Origin: Orobanche coerulescens
Lineage: Eukaryota > Streptophyta > Magnoliopsida > Lamiales > Orobanchaceae
Direction of reading: 5' to 3'
DNA length: 64,000 nt
Assembly (NCBI GenBank): GCA_033398695.1
Contig: CM065802.1
Coordinates: 206,045,096 to 206,109,095, forward strand
This document shows, one piece after another, positions 34,101 through 45,499 of this stretch. Both the position numbers and the translations under genes were made by a program. Below the pieces are notes generated by a model. That model was not told the origin of the DNA. It was given only the letters and a program-made list of their open reading frames with translations, and ran no database searches. Within the stretch, counting starts at the first letter, position 1, and every line of letters begins with the position of its first letter.

Positions 34101-34440
34101 GGATGGTGGTGCGTGTGGATCGGATCATTGGATGGCTATTGCTGAAGATTTATTCCCTATTGCTACTATTTTCAATGCCGCTGTCATACTATTCGGATTC
34201 GGAAACGGTAGATCTTTATTTGCATGTCTCACTGTGCTGACGTTGAGAGCACCCTCAATGGCAACACGGCCTAGCCAAGAGATTGTCATTTGTCATTTAG
34301 GAGATACGTACAAACATTTTATTCGTCTAGATTTAATGCCTAATTTTCCTGTACCGCCCATAACGAGTAACTGGTTTAGATTCCATGATAGTAGTGTTGG
34401 TGGCTGGGAGAATTTGTATACGAGCAGGAGAGAAAAATAG
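31149..34440 (+). CDS. MULE transposase fused to OTU cysteine protease
   Basis: Exons 31149-31172, 31510-33484 and 33839-34440 join in phase to 2601 bp (866 residues). ATG 31149 opens an 8-codon exon. The order is an acidic N-terminus, a FAR1-like Cys/His region (about 50-115), the MULE transposase core (about 235-340: GMDSTYKTN with the first Asp, VTDRKLGL with the second, VESAH with the probable Glu), and a SWIM-like finger (CGCSLQTTHQIPCACEL) whose usual His is Cys. An RG/S-rich linker leads to an OTU domain (about 680-815) with the catalytic block PGDGNCGFR and a distal His in KHFIRL. The second intron splits an Asp codon (g plus at), so the fusion needs splicing. The transposase would cut and move the element. 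The OTU part may remove ubiquitin; its role here is unknown. Confidence 0.85.
31195..31440. repeat. left subterminal palindrome array of the MULE, inside intron 1
   Basis: CCATGG palindromes are repeatedly flanked by GACGC and GCGTC in interrupted palindromes of about 25 bp. Clear examples lie at 31339-31365 and 31365-31390. Several GGCGTC and GACGTC motifs lie between. The array sits between the splice sites at 31173 and 31509. Confidence 0.8.
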
Positions 34441-34727
34441 AATAGATTAGTCGGTATGATGTAAAACTTTATTTATTGTATGTTCCTTAATTAATAAAAT
34501 TTTCGTTTTTGTTGATCTTTATAGTTGATAGCTGATTTTATTTTATGTTGATCTTGATAGTTGACAGAAAAATTTTCGTTTTTGTAAGCAGAACAGAAAA
34601 AAAACAAACAAAAGTAAAGTGCCAAATGCAAAACGAAAGTGTCAATCAATATACAAAATACAAAAAAAAAAAAACGAAAACGCCAAACAAAATACCGTCA
34701 CAAACAAAATATAAAATACAAAATCAG

Positions 34728-36185
34728 TTAGCCAAATGCCAATCCCTCATGAACTCCTCGAGCATCGTCGTTGCTTCTTCCGCCTGGTCTGGGGGAAGGT
34801 GTCTGATACAGTGCTGGGTAATACCGACGGATCGACTCACTCACTGTAAAAAATAGAGACAATATAATACAATGAGTAATGTATGATGAAATCAAACAAA
34901 GTACAAAGTTAAAGAACATACGTAATCGGTGCTGGAACGAGAAGGGATCACTGATCCAGTCTTTGCCGTCGTTGCTCAAAGAGGTGCGAATACCGATAAT
35001 ACCACTCAATGTAATCATCGGCGCAAGCACTGATCATGAGTATCCGCCTCATAGTCGGCGAGAGGAAGCTCGTATGCACCGGAAACATCATCCAAGCATC
35101 GATGACATCCGGATGGGATAGTCAACTCGGTACAATCTGCTCGACCACGCCCGAACCGCTTTCTCCGGTCCGGTAATCGGGAAAGGGATGGTCTGCACAT
35201 AACCGAGCTGCCGTAATGCCCGACCAGGCATGTATGGCTCGATAATATCCCGATATCGTAGCCATCCAATGAATGTGGTCCTCGGGACATCCCTCACCGG
35301 ATCAGGGCCATAAGGCAACCACCGTATCTGCGTACATGTAATCAACAAGTTATACAAGTTATTTTTAAATGAATTGTGAGATTGTTAGAAGGAATCGTTA
35401 TACCTCTGCGGCTGTCAACTGATCAATGCGGCGACGCAAAGACTGGAGGCGGTGCTCGTCCCTACCCTCGGGCTGGACACTCCATGTAGAAGCTCGAGGC
35501 TGCGTGGAGTCAACAATCATACGCTCTCGATGAGGTCGAAAGTAGGGAAAATACTCATAAATCCAAGCCTGAACGAGTGTAAGGCATCCATAAATCCCCA
35601 TGGAGTCGCCGTGACTAGCGATACCGAGCTGACGGTACATGAAAGCCAATGCGGCCGAACCCCATGAATACTGACCGGTAGTATCCATACCGTCCCTCAC
35701 CGCCACTGACTCAAGCTCTGACAAGCAGCAGTCCTGGTGTGACACTTCAGCAAACCTCTCATATCTCCAGTCCAGATACGCGCGGCGACATGCCCACCGA
35801 AACTCGAGATAACGCTGCCGTCGATAGGGCCACCAGGCATCTCCTCAGAAACCATCCAAGATGTCTCATCCTCTGCCCTACGCCGTTTACTACTGGTAGA
35901 CCCAGAAGTCACAAACCTCCCCCATCTCCCCTTCCGAACCCGGCACGAAAATGAAGAAGAATCATCACCACCCTCCTGATCGTCGGCCTCATCATGCGAA
36001 TAATACTCGTTCGAATCCTCAGTACCAAAATCAGTATAAGGTACGTCCTCGAATCCCCTACGCTCTGCCTCCCGCTGTCTACGAATGGAAGCATCAACAC
36101 CACGAGCTCTGGTGTGACGCGTTCTAGAACCCATCAACTCTGTGACTAGCGGCATAGATTTGCCCGCTCCTCCTCTCATCTGCAT
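34728..36185 (-). pseudogene. plant-mobile-domain (PMD, MAIN-like) gene carried by the MULE, decayed
   Basis: ATG at 36185 is followed by a basic and acidic disordered region (to about residue 120). The PMD start comes next (GPIDGSVISSFGGHVAARIW). The frame stops at 35697 without the middle of the domain. In another frame 35745-35398 gives the conserved YSWGSAALAFMYRQLG and TLVQAWIYEYFP. After an apparent intron, 35334-35090 gives IRWLPYG and RQLGYVQTIPFP. A further frame change gives ADDYIEWYYRYSH near 35000. An internal deletion and at least one frameshift make it a pseudogene. PMD proteins act in gene silencing and genome stability in plants, and PMD genes are known in transposons. It is convergent with the transposase gene. 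Confidence 0.65.
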
Positions 36186-36264
36186 TTAGCAAACAATACA
36201 ACTAATAAGTAATAATCATACAAAGAATACACATTATTAATTATTAATTGAAAAGTTTTTTTTT

Positions 36265-36530
36265 TTCAAAAATATGATCAAGGCCCGAAGCAGACGCTTG
36301 AACCATGGCACAAAGGCCCTGTCTGACGCTACTTCCATGGTCCAAGCGCCCGAGACGGACGCTCTCAGCTGCCAGGCATCCGATTCTGGATGCTCGAACC
36401 ATGGTATGGACGTCGCCGTGGGACGTCAGACACCAGATGAGCGCCCGTGGACGCTGCGCCATGGACAGCGGAATCGGCAGACGCTCGTGCCATGGCCAAA
36501 GGCGTCATCGTCGACGCTCAGAATAATAAC
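36265..36530. repeat. right subterminal palindrome array of the MULE
   Basis: Same motif set as the left array: CCATGG or ACCATGGT cores with GACGCT and GCGTC at short distance, about eight units. It is likely the transposase binding region, by analogy with subterminal repeats of other DNA transposons. Confidence 0.8.
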
Positions 36531-36769
36531 GCGCGCCTGCCGTGCACTCACGGCGGCCGCGGCCAATGAAACAAGAAACGAAAAATAAAATTACCGACGC
36601 TTTTCCTTTTCCGTGGCGGCGGTGCGCGGCGGCAGCGGCTACGCGCGGTAATATGGCGGCGACGGTGGTCATGCGGCGGTAGTGTGGCGGCGGTTCTACT
36701 GCGTCAGTGGGTTGTTTAGAGAGAAAAGTATTGTTAAATTAGGATCCAAAATCTAATTAATATGAATTA

Positions 36770-36830
36770 AGGGCAAAAAGGTAATATTCTAGGACGGTGG
36801 CTAGTAATTTTGGGCGGTGTTTAGTAATCC
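36770..36830 (-). repeat. right terminal inverted repeat of the MULE
   Basis: Read on the minus strand it starts GGATTACTAAACACCG and ends near TTACCTTTTT, matching the left end. Confidence 0.92.
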
Positions 36831-36840
36831 AGAAAAAAAA

Positions 36841-38267
36841 TGATAAGCAAGCTTATAGTGGGGCCTTGAGTTTGATCTAAGTTGAAGATTTGATCTTTTT
36901 CTTGTATAAAATCCATTCATACTTAACGATAGTCAAGTTTGCAGTCAAGATGTATATGTTAGGATTGCTTAAAATATTGTTGATTCCACTTGCTCTTATT
37001 TTTAGACCTTCTAACTCGTGGTAATTTCTCTTATTTTCTTTTTTCATTATTCGAGGACGAGCAACAAATTAAGTTGTTGGGCAGATAAACACAGTTTGCA
37101 AATGTTATTTGTGGTTATCTAGTTACATATTAATAGCGACTCATGCGAAAACTTGATATTTATATTTTTGAACACAGTGTTTTATGATATTTAACTTGCT
37201 GATTTAGTTATGCTTAAAACAGTTCAGAATAGGTCAACGATAGAGTGAGAATGCATTCGGTGCTCGAACGGACCCAAAAAAAAACAGAAGAACGGACTGT
37301 TGGACCACCTACACAGAGTACGATCATGTCTCAAGCGTGCTACATGAGACAAGGACCGTGAAAAATGCATTAAAAACTGAATGGACATGCTGCACGGCAA
37401 TGCGATAGGTCGACGACACTGGACACGGTCGCACAATGTGTCGTGCCTATTTTCGGTAGATTTTTCATATGTACAATTTTTGTATTTTGGTCATAACTCC
37501 CTCATCCGAAATCGTATTGAAATGATTCAGGCGGTCTACAACACATGTGAAATGGTCCACGGTTTAATTTTGTCTATATCAGGCCACACATGTCTTGCAA
37601 GTGTCCAACAATATTTGTAGAGTATGTTACATTAGAGAATATTAAGTGGCACAAATGTTAATCACACTTAAACAAATAAAGAATCACAATACTGGACTAT
37701 TTTTTAAAAATTTAGATATTCTTTGTGTGTTTTTTTATGTAATTTATAGTAACTTGCAAATAAGGGATAATTTTAAAAAGACTAAAATTGCAGTTCCACA
37801 AGTAACATAAATGATTAACTATTCTTCAATTACTTTTCCATGCTGCATAAGTGGCGGTTCTACTCATACCAGTTCTGACCATTAGAAGAAATGCAAAAAA
37901 TTGACATAAAAATGAAAAATGGCCTGTCCACAACTCCATTACATCTTGATTTGAACTATTCAAAAAAGAAGATCCAGCTCCTCTTCTTCATCACTATTAT
38001 ATTCATAATATTCAGCGTCACCAGCTTGAACTTCTTCAAATAGGGTATCCACATATATAGGTTCGGTGTCTGGCCAAACTAAATTGACAATTCCACTGGG
38101 ATGTTCAATTTTTAATTAGTACTATCAGCTTAACGTTGGCATTTTTTTTTGGTAATTAGTCAGATTTTTCTGTAATTACCCTCAAACCTTCGGTTGTTTT
38201 GTTTTGAAAAATCGGTCGACCTACAATTTGGAATTACGAAATTCCAAACAAGGCATACTTACTGTCT
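36841..38267. other. interval between the two MULEs, mostly non-coding
   Basis: AT-rich sequence without a supported gene. A minus-strand coding-like fragment lies at 37960-38102. The stretch at 37380-37620 resembles generic retroelement LTR sequence but I could not assign it. Confidence 0.45.
37960..38102 (-). pseudogene. short acidic coding-like fragment
   Basis: The minus strand reads open for about 45 codons to a stop at 37960-37962, with a Glu/Asp-rich end (NSDEEEELDLLF). The composition resembles the C-terminal tail of a transposase, but the family is not recognisable. There is no start codon or upstream exon nearby. Confidence 0.3.
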
Positions 38268-38710
38268 GGAGGGATTTGAAGTCTTTGTGACCTCATAACA
38301 AGAAATTTCAACTTGTGGCCGTTGGATTGCTTTCTCATCCAACTACGAAATCCGAAGTTTTATTAATTACAACTCGGACAATATTCTCAACAAATATGGG
38401 GCAAACGTTTTTCTTCTCTGTAGGGTTTTTCATCAAAAACGGCCAACACCACATTCTTAAGAAAATGGAGAAACTTTCTCACATTACTCAAGAAATCTCA
38501 ATTTTAGAATGGGAGAAAGATTTTCTTGGAGATGATGACTTGTTCTCTGGGAAGGAGAAGCTTCAACCACGCAAGAAAATTCCTTTGGGATCAGTTTTTT
38601 TCTTCAATTTCTTGCTAATGCTCACATAATTTCAAATGAATTCTTGCTATTTCAATTCCTACATGAGCCATATTTTCAGAGTAATGATTTTCGCAAAAAA
38701 ATCAGTTATG

Positions 38711-38873
38711 ATTTTCGAAAATAGTTTTATACATTGTACCTCCTATTGTCTTCTTTATGTTGTGATTTTGTACTTGGTGATTTAAAGAAAAAAATGCTGT
38801 TGTGATTTTCGGGAATAATTTTATACATTGTACCTCCTATTGTCTTCTTCATGTTGTGATTTTGTACTTGGTG
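38711..38873. repeat. tandem duplication upstream of the FAR1-like gene
   Basis: Two copies of about 75 bp at a 94-bp period share TTTTATACATTGTACCTCC and GTGATTTTGTACTTGGTG. Confidence 0.85.
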
Positions 38874-38881
38874 CTCTTCAT

Positions 38882-40864
38882 ATAAGATTTGAAAGTTTTG
38901 ATAGAGATTCTGAAAAAGAAGATAATTGTGAACCAAGAGTTGGGATGAATTTTAATACTCTTGATGAAGCATGGGAGTATTGGCAGACTTATGGGAAGGC
39001 AATGGGGTTTGGAGTTAGAATAAATTATCGCAACAAAAGCCAAAAGGATGGGGTATATAATAATGCGGTTTTCGTTTGTCGAAAGGAGGGGAAGAGAGGA
39101 GAAGATAAAAGAAGGGTGGGAGCCATACACCGATGGGAGGAAAGAACGCAATGTAAGGCTAAATTGAACGTGATTTTAGAGAGATCGAGTGGTAAGTATA
39201 AGATTAAAGAATTCGTTGCAGAACATAATCATGAACTTGAACCTCAAGAGACGAGTCACTTGTTGAGATCCCATAGGCAAATGAGTCAAGCCGATGCCGC
39301 CGCAATTGATTTGGCATATGATGCCGGAATTACACCAAAAGCAACACATCAATTGAGAATTAGAGAAGCAGGGGGCGTGAATAAACTCGGATATATTATG
39401 GAAGATCAAAAGACTTACTTACGATCAAAAAGAGAAAAAAACATGGTTTATGGTGAGTTGGGAAATATAATAAGGTACTTTGAAGAGAAAAAAAATAAAG
39501 ATCCTTCATTTTTCTATTCTATGCAATTTGACACTGATGAACTAGTCACTAACATATTTTGGGCTGATTCGAGGATGCTTGTTGATTATGGTGATTTTGG
39601 AGATGTGATTACATTTGACACTACTTATGGTACAAACAAAGAGTTGAGGCCCCTCGGTGTGTTTACAGGGTTCAATCATCATAGGCAAATGGTGATTTTT
39701 GGTGGTGCACTATTGTACGATGAGACTGCAGATTCATTTGCTTGGTTATTTGAGACATTCTTGAATGCTCATGGAGGTAAAGAGCCTCAAACAATATTTA
39801 CAGATCAAGATGCCGCTATGGCGAATGCTTTGGGAAGAGTATTAAAAAATACACGACATGGACTATGCACATGGCACTTGAATCAAAATGGGATCAAACA
39901 TTTGGGGTGGTGTATGAAAGATGGTTCTTCATTCTTAACGGAGTTTAAGAAGTGTATGTTTGAATATTTGGAAGAAGATGTCTTTGAAGCGGAATGGAAG
40001 ACATTACTCGATAGTTATGATTTGAACAACAACGAATGGTTATCTCGTACATATACTTTGAAGGAAAAATGGGCTAAATGTTATATGAAGTATGCGTTTA
40101 CATTGGGAATAAGAAGCACGCAGCTTAGTGAGAGCTTGAATAGTGATTTGAAATCTTACTTAAAATGTGACTTGAATATTTCTGATTTTTTTTAGACAAT
40201 TTGATCGGGTTGTGGATGAAAAAAGAGAAAGGGAACTTAAAGCGGATTTTGATGCGAGACAAAAGGTGCCTCCATTGGAATCGTATGATTCTATGTTGTT
40301 ACAACAAGTGTCTCAATTATATACTCCGGAAATTTTTAGATTGTTTCAAATTGAGCTTCGTGCGTCATTACGTGTCATGATAAAAAGAAGAGGTGAAGCT
40401 CAAAATTCATACGAGTACATTGTTTACCTTCATGGTTCAAGAGAGAATGATATGCAAGTATTTTTTGATCCTATGAACGATTGGGTCATTTGTAGTTGTA
40501 GAAAGTTTGAGATTATGGGAATATTATGTTGCCATATTCTTAAAGTATTTATTGTGCTAGATGTTATGTGCATTAAGGATAAATACATATTGGCTAGATG
40601 GACAAAGGGTGTGAAAAGTGCACAAAGTTTGAACAAAGGAAATTCTCAAAATTTAGAAGATGCTAGTCAATGGGTACGAAGACTTCAATCTCAACTCTTA
40701 CGAATGACACTTCAAGCTTCAACCCATGAAGTCACACGGAATTGCATGGAGAAAATGGTGATCGAATGTAATAAACAAATTTTTGATTTTACAACAAAGA
40801 ATGAGATATTGATTGAAGAAATTCCAATACCAAATATTGAGGACAAAATAGAGAACATGAAATG
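38882..40864 (+). pseudogene. FAR1/FHY3-related transposase, one-base frameshift
   Basis: Domains in order are a FAR1 DNA-binding region (about 38960-39250: GMNFNTLDEAWEYWQTYG to VAEHNHELE) and the MULE transposase core (about 39590-39900: DVITFDTTYGTN with the first Asp, TIFTDQDAAMANA with the second, GLCTWHLNQN). A SWIM zinc finger follows (about 40480-40550: CSC, then CCHIL). The frame stops at 40195 in a run of eight T. With seven T it would read straight on into RQFDRVVDEKR and the SWIM domain, so one extra T, real or a sequencing error, is the only break found. An upstream exon with ATG near 38465 (MEKLSHITQEISILEWEKD) may belong to it; the 5' structure is uncertain. Jittery-like MULEs and the light-signalling factors FAR1/FHY3 share this layout. 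Confidence 0.82.
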
Positions 40865-41928
40865 ATTGAAGAAGAGGGAAGGAAGAAGAGCAACAAAGCG
40901 GCAAAAGGGTTGGGTCGAGCAACTTGTCGGAAGGTTCAAAAACAAATTCATCAAAAAGGTAATCACTTTTTTTTATGTTCGGTAATTTTAGGTATTTGAT
41001 AAATTATTTTAGCACATTCTATGTAACATTATTATTTTTCTTTATAAAGACTTGTAGGTTGCTAATTCTCAAGACAACGCAAGTTCTAGAGTTGAGGTGT
41101 TTTATCAACAAAATGGAGAGATTTTGTCTCAATCGGCTATATCTCAAACTCCTTGTTTATCTCAAAACTAGAATGGTATGTATTTTTAAATAAAAATTAT
41201 AATCTCTAATTATTGATTTAGTATTATTGATAATTTTTCTTATGATTTGCGACTTTTGAAACAACTACGAGAAGTGCAATCGCAATGAACATATGAAGTG
41301 TTGCTTCTAGATGAAGTAGAAATATTTTTATGTTGTAATGTGGTGTTGTTGGATGCATAAACTCTTGTATTGTATTAAGTGTATTTTGAATGAAGGAGAT
41401 ATGTAATCGTATTATTATTTTATTGTTATCGCTTATTATTTTTGTTCTTATTCTTACTATTATTATCTTTATTATTATTATTGTTGTGAACTAGTTTAAA
41501 AGATTAATGTGGTGAAATAGTTAAAAACGAACAGGAAAAAAATGAATATGAAATAGCCAAAAAAAACGAATATGAAATAGCAAAAAAACGAACAGAACAC
41601 AAAAAAAAGAACAAACAATTTTCGTAACAAAAATTATGAGAACAAATGTCATATGAATTACACTTGTTGTGACCTCAATAATAAAATACTTATTTCAGTC
41701 ATTGGATTAGAAAGCAATCCAACGGCCACAAATTAACAAATTGGGTCAGTTATGAGGTCACAAAGAATTTCACGGACCCGTCCTGGAGACGTTAGCCCAC
41801 ATAAACCCTGGGAAACTAATCTCCACCTTTTCATCTTCCCTTACCCAGAAGACATATTTCCTGCTGAATCTTGTCAGGTCTCTTCAAGAGAACGACATTA
41901 ATTTTTCCAGAGTTAAAAGCCATTGGAG

Positions 41929-43612
41929 ATGGAGCAGAGGCTGGCTAATACGTGGCGGATGACAGTGAATGAGAAGAAGTTCATCGAGACGGCACTGCTT
42001 TCGGATCTCAGAATCGATGGCCGAGGTCCTTTTGATTACTGAAACTTGACAATCTAGTTTGGTAGGTAAGAACACATGCCTCCATTTTCATTTTTGCAGT
42101 TTTGATAAAATTTTACAATTTGATTGTAAGTTTCCCATGGCGTTGTTTGGGACACTCTTATGGGTATGTAAATCTTGATACGGTCTTGAATACTGATGTG
42201 TATACACTGTGAAGATGGCTCATCAGATGTACAACTAGGCCAGACTCGTGTAATGGGATTTGTGACTTCCCAATTGGTGCAACCTTAATGAAGGAACTCT
42301 TTCTATATTTGCTGAGTTCTCCCCAATGGATGATCCCTCATTTGAAGTAGGTCGCCCTGGGTAATTTGCCGTGGAATTGGGATGCATAGTTGATCGTGGG
42401 TTGAGGTAATGTATAGAATAATACTGCATGTCTGTTGTTGAAATTGAATGGGATTTCAACTTTTTCCGTTTGGTTGATAATATGGAGTAAATTGTGATAT
42501 AATTTAATGTTGTTCATCCTTATAGTGAATTCTATTTCCTGCATATAATAGTAAATGGCCCGAGTTCTCTTATGTTATCTTGAACCATGTATGTTACAGG
42601 GAAAGCAGGGTTGTGGACACAGAATCACTTTGTGTTGTTGCCGGTAAATGGGTGTGGTCTATTCGTATTGATCTTCACATTCTAGACAATGGTGGGTGAG
42701 TGGTACATAGCTGTTTTTAAATTCTGTGTACATGATTTATATGCCTCTGGTGCCCTTTACTTAATGGTGTCTCTATGTTACTTGAGAGTAGGAATCTTGT
42801 TGATGCTGTCAATAGTGCTGCTTTAGCTGATCTTTTGACTTTCAGAAGGCCCGAGTGTACATTGGAAGGAGAAGATGGCCAGGAAGTTACAATACACCCC
42901 CCGAAAGTAAATTATTTTCTTTTTCTAGACATTTGCTCAGAATTACCTTTGTGATGTAATTGGTTTGTAGTCATTATCTGTGAAGTTTTTCTGTGATCAT
43001 GAGATGTCTTTCTGGATAAGGGTGGCCAGAAGCATTGCTCTTCTATATAAGAGGATGCTTCGGAGGACTTGGTATGCATTATATATTGGGCCTTTGAAGA
43101 CTCTGTAATCTGTTTAAAGTAGCTTTCTTGATTATCAAAAGTATCTCAGCTTTTTTTAGTTGGGTGGGGGGTTATTAATTTTGGCAGCATGACTTTTCTG
43201 GGAATATGAACATCGAATTTATTTTTTTTGCCTTTTATGGCAGATGAGGGAACCACTTCCTCTGACTGTACACCATCTCCTTATAACAGTAACATTCGCA
43301 TTTATTGGGAATGAGAGCACATTGGTAAGTATAAATGATTAATTTTTTCCCACTTGAATTTTCATATTCTAATCTCATTTTTGACGAGTTTCTTACGTGA
43401 CTTCTGCTTGTGACATGTGTATCTAGGTTATTGACCCGTCTCACTTTGAAGAAGCTGTTATGGGTGGAAAATTCACTGCTACCTTGAATGTGAATGGTGA
43501 TATCTGTGCTATTCAGAAAGCTGGAGGAGAAGGTATCTTACAAAGTGTTATTATGCAATGCTTGCGGATTGTATCCGTTAAGGCTGTTGATATAACTGTC
43601 AAATTAAAGAAA
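41929..43612 (+). pseudogene. exosome subunit RRP45 (CER7-like), intron-containing pseudogene
   Basis: Exon-like blocks are 41929-42065 (MEQRLANTWRMTVNEKKFIE), about 42213-42405 (VQLGQTRVMGFVTSQLVQP), 42600-42695 (VRIDLHILDNGG region with Ser-Ile for Val-Arg), 42791-42906, 43244-43324 and 43427-43612 (NVNGDICAIQKAGGEG). The order follows plant RRP45, a catalytically inactive RNase PH-like ring subunit of the RNA exosome. Stops occur at TGA (42045) and TAG in exon 1. A deletion with frameshift follows QLVQP, and a TAA follows the GRPG motif in exon 2. GT-AG introns are kept, so this is a DNA-level duplicate and not a retrocopy. The C-terminus is not found. It starts 146 bp right of the FAR1-element inverted repeat. 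Confidence 0.85.
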
Positions 43613-44199
43613 GTAGTTAGTTGTTCTGCACGAATTTATTTTGCGTAATTGCTCGAATTGTACCTTTCTGAATATTATGTACTCCTTTGCCTTTTCTACA
43701 GAATGGTAGTGATAGGTTTTTGATATTTATTGTTGCTATTTATTTCTGTCTGTTATTGTGGCTATATTAGCTGATTCACCCTTGATTTACGTTTCACAAT
43801 AAATCAACCAATCCCACATGAGAAAAATTGACATAAATATTCTCCCTCTTGAGATTATTTTTTTATGAAATTCCGGTGATGATAGTTTGTATATATTGAA
43901 ACATGTTCTTGCAAGCGAGATTGCAAATATCTTTAGGTATTATTTTGCTTGAAATTTATTGTTATTGTTTGCAGGCTGAAGTGTAGCATATCGTGGATAT
44001 GGTGCTATTTCGCCGGAATGAAGCTTTGGCCATTGAATCACATAGCCCTGAATCACAGTTGGGGAGGGATGTTGTACCTCTACCAATGAATGGTAATCAT
44101 ACTTGACACTTATGTTATGCACAAACCAAAACATGATAGCAATCAAGTACACTTGTAATACTTATGACCATATTTATTGCAATGTCATTACATATTCCA

Positions 44200-45112
44200 A
44201 TCGTCCCAGCAGTGAAGTAAGGCTTTCCCGCAAGAAAGTTAGAGGTCCTACTCAAATGCGTTCTGTTTGGGGTCGTCGTGAAAGTGAAGGTCCTCTTCCT
44301 CTAGATTGCAACGAGTTTGGCCAGACAACTGATAAAAATGGACAAAGTATGTCGAGCTTTATTGGCTCAATGATCAGAGATAGAAAATTTGTGCCACTGG
44401 ACTATGAGTCTTGGCACAAGGTACCTAATGATGTCAAGGAGAAGCTGTGGAGTCTTGCTAGCCACCCGACGACATCTCGCCTATTTTGAATTTTGCAAGT
44501 AGAAATGATTTGGAGCTCCTCTCCACTGATACATGTAATACTGTTGATCCCAACCTTCGGGTAAGATATTTCTATTTTTCATAGTATGCAGTGTACTCTT
44601 TATTTATTTTATTTTTTTATAAGAACACCTTTGAATGAGCTGCTTTGTTTTTTGTTGGTTAGGTGGGTGCCGGAGTATGTTTAAAGAGCATATTGGATCC
44701 AACAATTACCATTGCTGTAAATGGTCGAGAGTTGGGTGCTTATCACTATGAAGTTTATATACAATATGTTTCGAGGCCCAATGAACGTTTAGAAAGACCA
44801 TGTGGACAATTGAAGACAATTGGAGAAACTATTGAAATGCATATTGCCTGGCCGAGAGCTTTCGTGGTAAGTAAAGACGATCAATTAACGTTCTCTAATA
44901 TTTTATGCTTTGTGAGTGTTGTCTTCTTTTGCACAGTATCCTTTGGAACTACTTTCTTCATATATTTTCCTTTGACTTGGTCTTGATTCTCTCTTTTTAT
45001 CTCTGTTGGGATTTTACACCCCTTTGAAGTGTACATTACTTGTGGTTTCATGTGTTATTTGTAGTTGTCGGAGCACGTGGAGGCTCGTTTTAATGCTCTA
45101 GGACCACGTTAA
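44200..45112 (+). pseudogene. fragment of an En/Spm-associated plant transposon protein
   Basis: The first block (about 44205-44490) reads RKKVRGPTQMRSVWGRR, NEFGQ and SSFIGSMIRDRKFVPLDY, the pattern of plant transposase Ptta/En/Spm-type proteins. After an intron, 44663-44866 ends in HIAWPRAFV, typical of the same proteins. A further GT-AG intron leads to 45064-45112 with a stop. The first block ends at an in-frame TGA before any splice site, and no start codon is evident, so it is partial or broken. It may belong to the CACTA end at 46063. Confidence 0.6.
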
Positions 45113-45499
45113 TATATGATGAAGATGGACGATGCTCTTTGTGGATGCCTAAGACTTGGATATGTTTATCGACAATAATGACAGTGCGGTGTTCGAAGAT
45201 TTTGCATTTCTTCTTTTAGTTTATGATAATTCAATAAGATAGTCTCTTTTAGATTTGTTAGTATTTTTATGTAATGAATTTGTCATGACATTGGTTTTTT
45301 TGATATTAATTTTTAAAGTATTTTTTTTACTTCCTTTTCCTATTCTAGTTCTATATTCCCTTGATTTGATAATTTTCACTTAATTTTTAAGTGAATTAAT
45401 AATATAAAATAAAATCATTAATTTTAAATAAGAGCACGTATAAGATTGTGGAGCTACTAAATATTGTTAATTTATGTAATTATTGAGGTATTATATGCA

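Larger units (their letters stand above)
30970..36830 (+). mobile_element. complete MULE transposon with transposase-OTU and plant-mobile-domain genes
   Basis: Terminal inverted repeats of about 60 bp (30970-31030 and 36770-36830; shared ATTACTAAACACCG and AAAATTACTAGCCACCG) are flanked by the perfect 10-bp duplication AGAAAAAAAA (30960-30969 and 36831-36840). Nine to ten bp is the duplication size of Mutator-like elements. Inside are a plus-strand transposase spliced to an OTU domain (31149-34440) and a broken plant-mobile-domain gene on the minus strand (34728-36185). Palindrome-rich subterminal arrays lie at both ends. The transposase frame is open throughout, so the element could be active or recently so. 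Confidence 0.93.
38268..41783 (+). mobile_element. MULE with FAR1/FHY3-type transposase, between imperfect inverted repeats
   Basis: The left end (38268-38345) carries CTTTGTGACCTCATAAC and TGTGGCCGTTGGATTGCTTT. The right end (41695-41783) carries the reverse complements of both blocks in mirror order. A FAR1-related gene lies between them. The outer limits are approximate (GGAGGG and CCGTCC), and I could not find a 9-bp target duplication, so the edges may be eroded. The inverted repeats argue that this FAR1-like gene is a transposon gene and not a domesticated regulator. Confidence 0.7.

Noticed and set aside
38882..40864. Calling the FAR1-like gene a domesticated light-signalling regulator
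   Set aside because: Flanking inverted repeats indicate a transposon, and no host-specific feature was seen.
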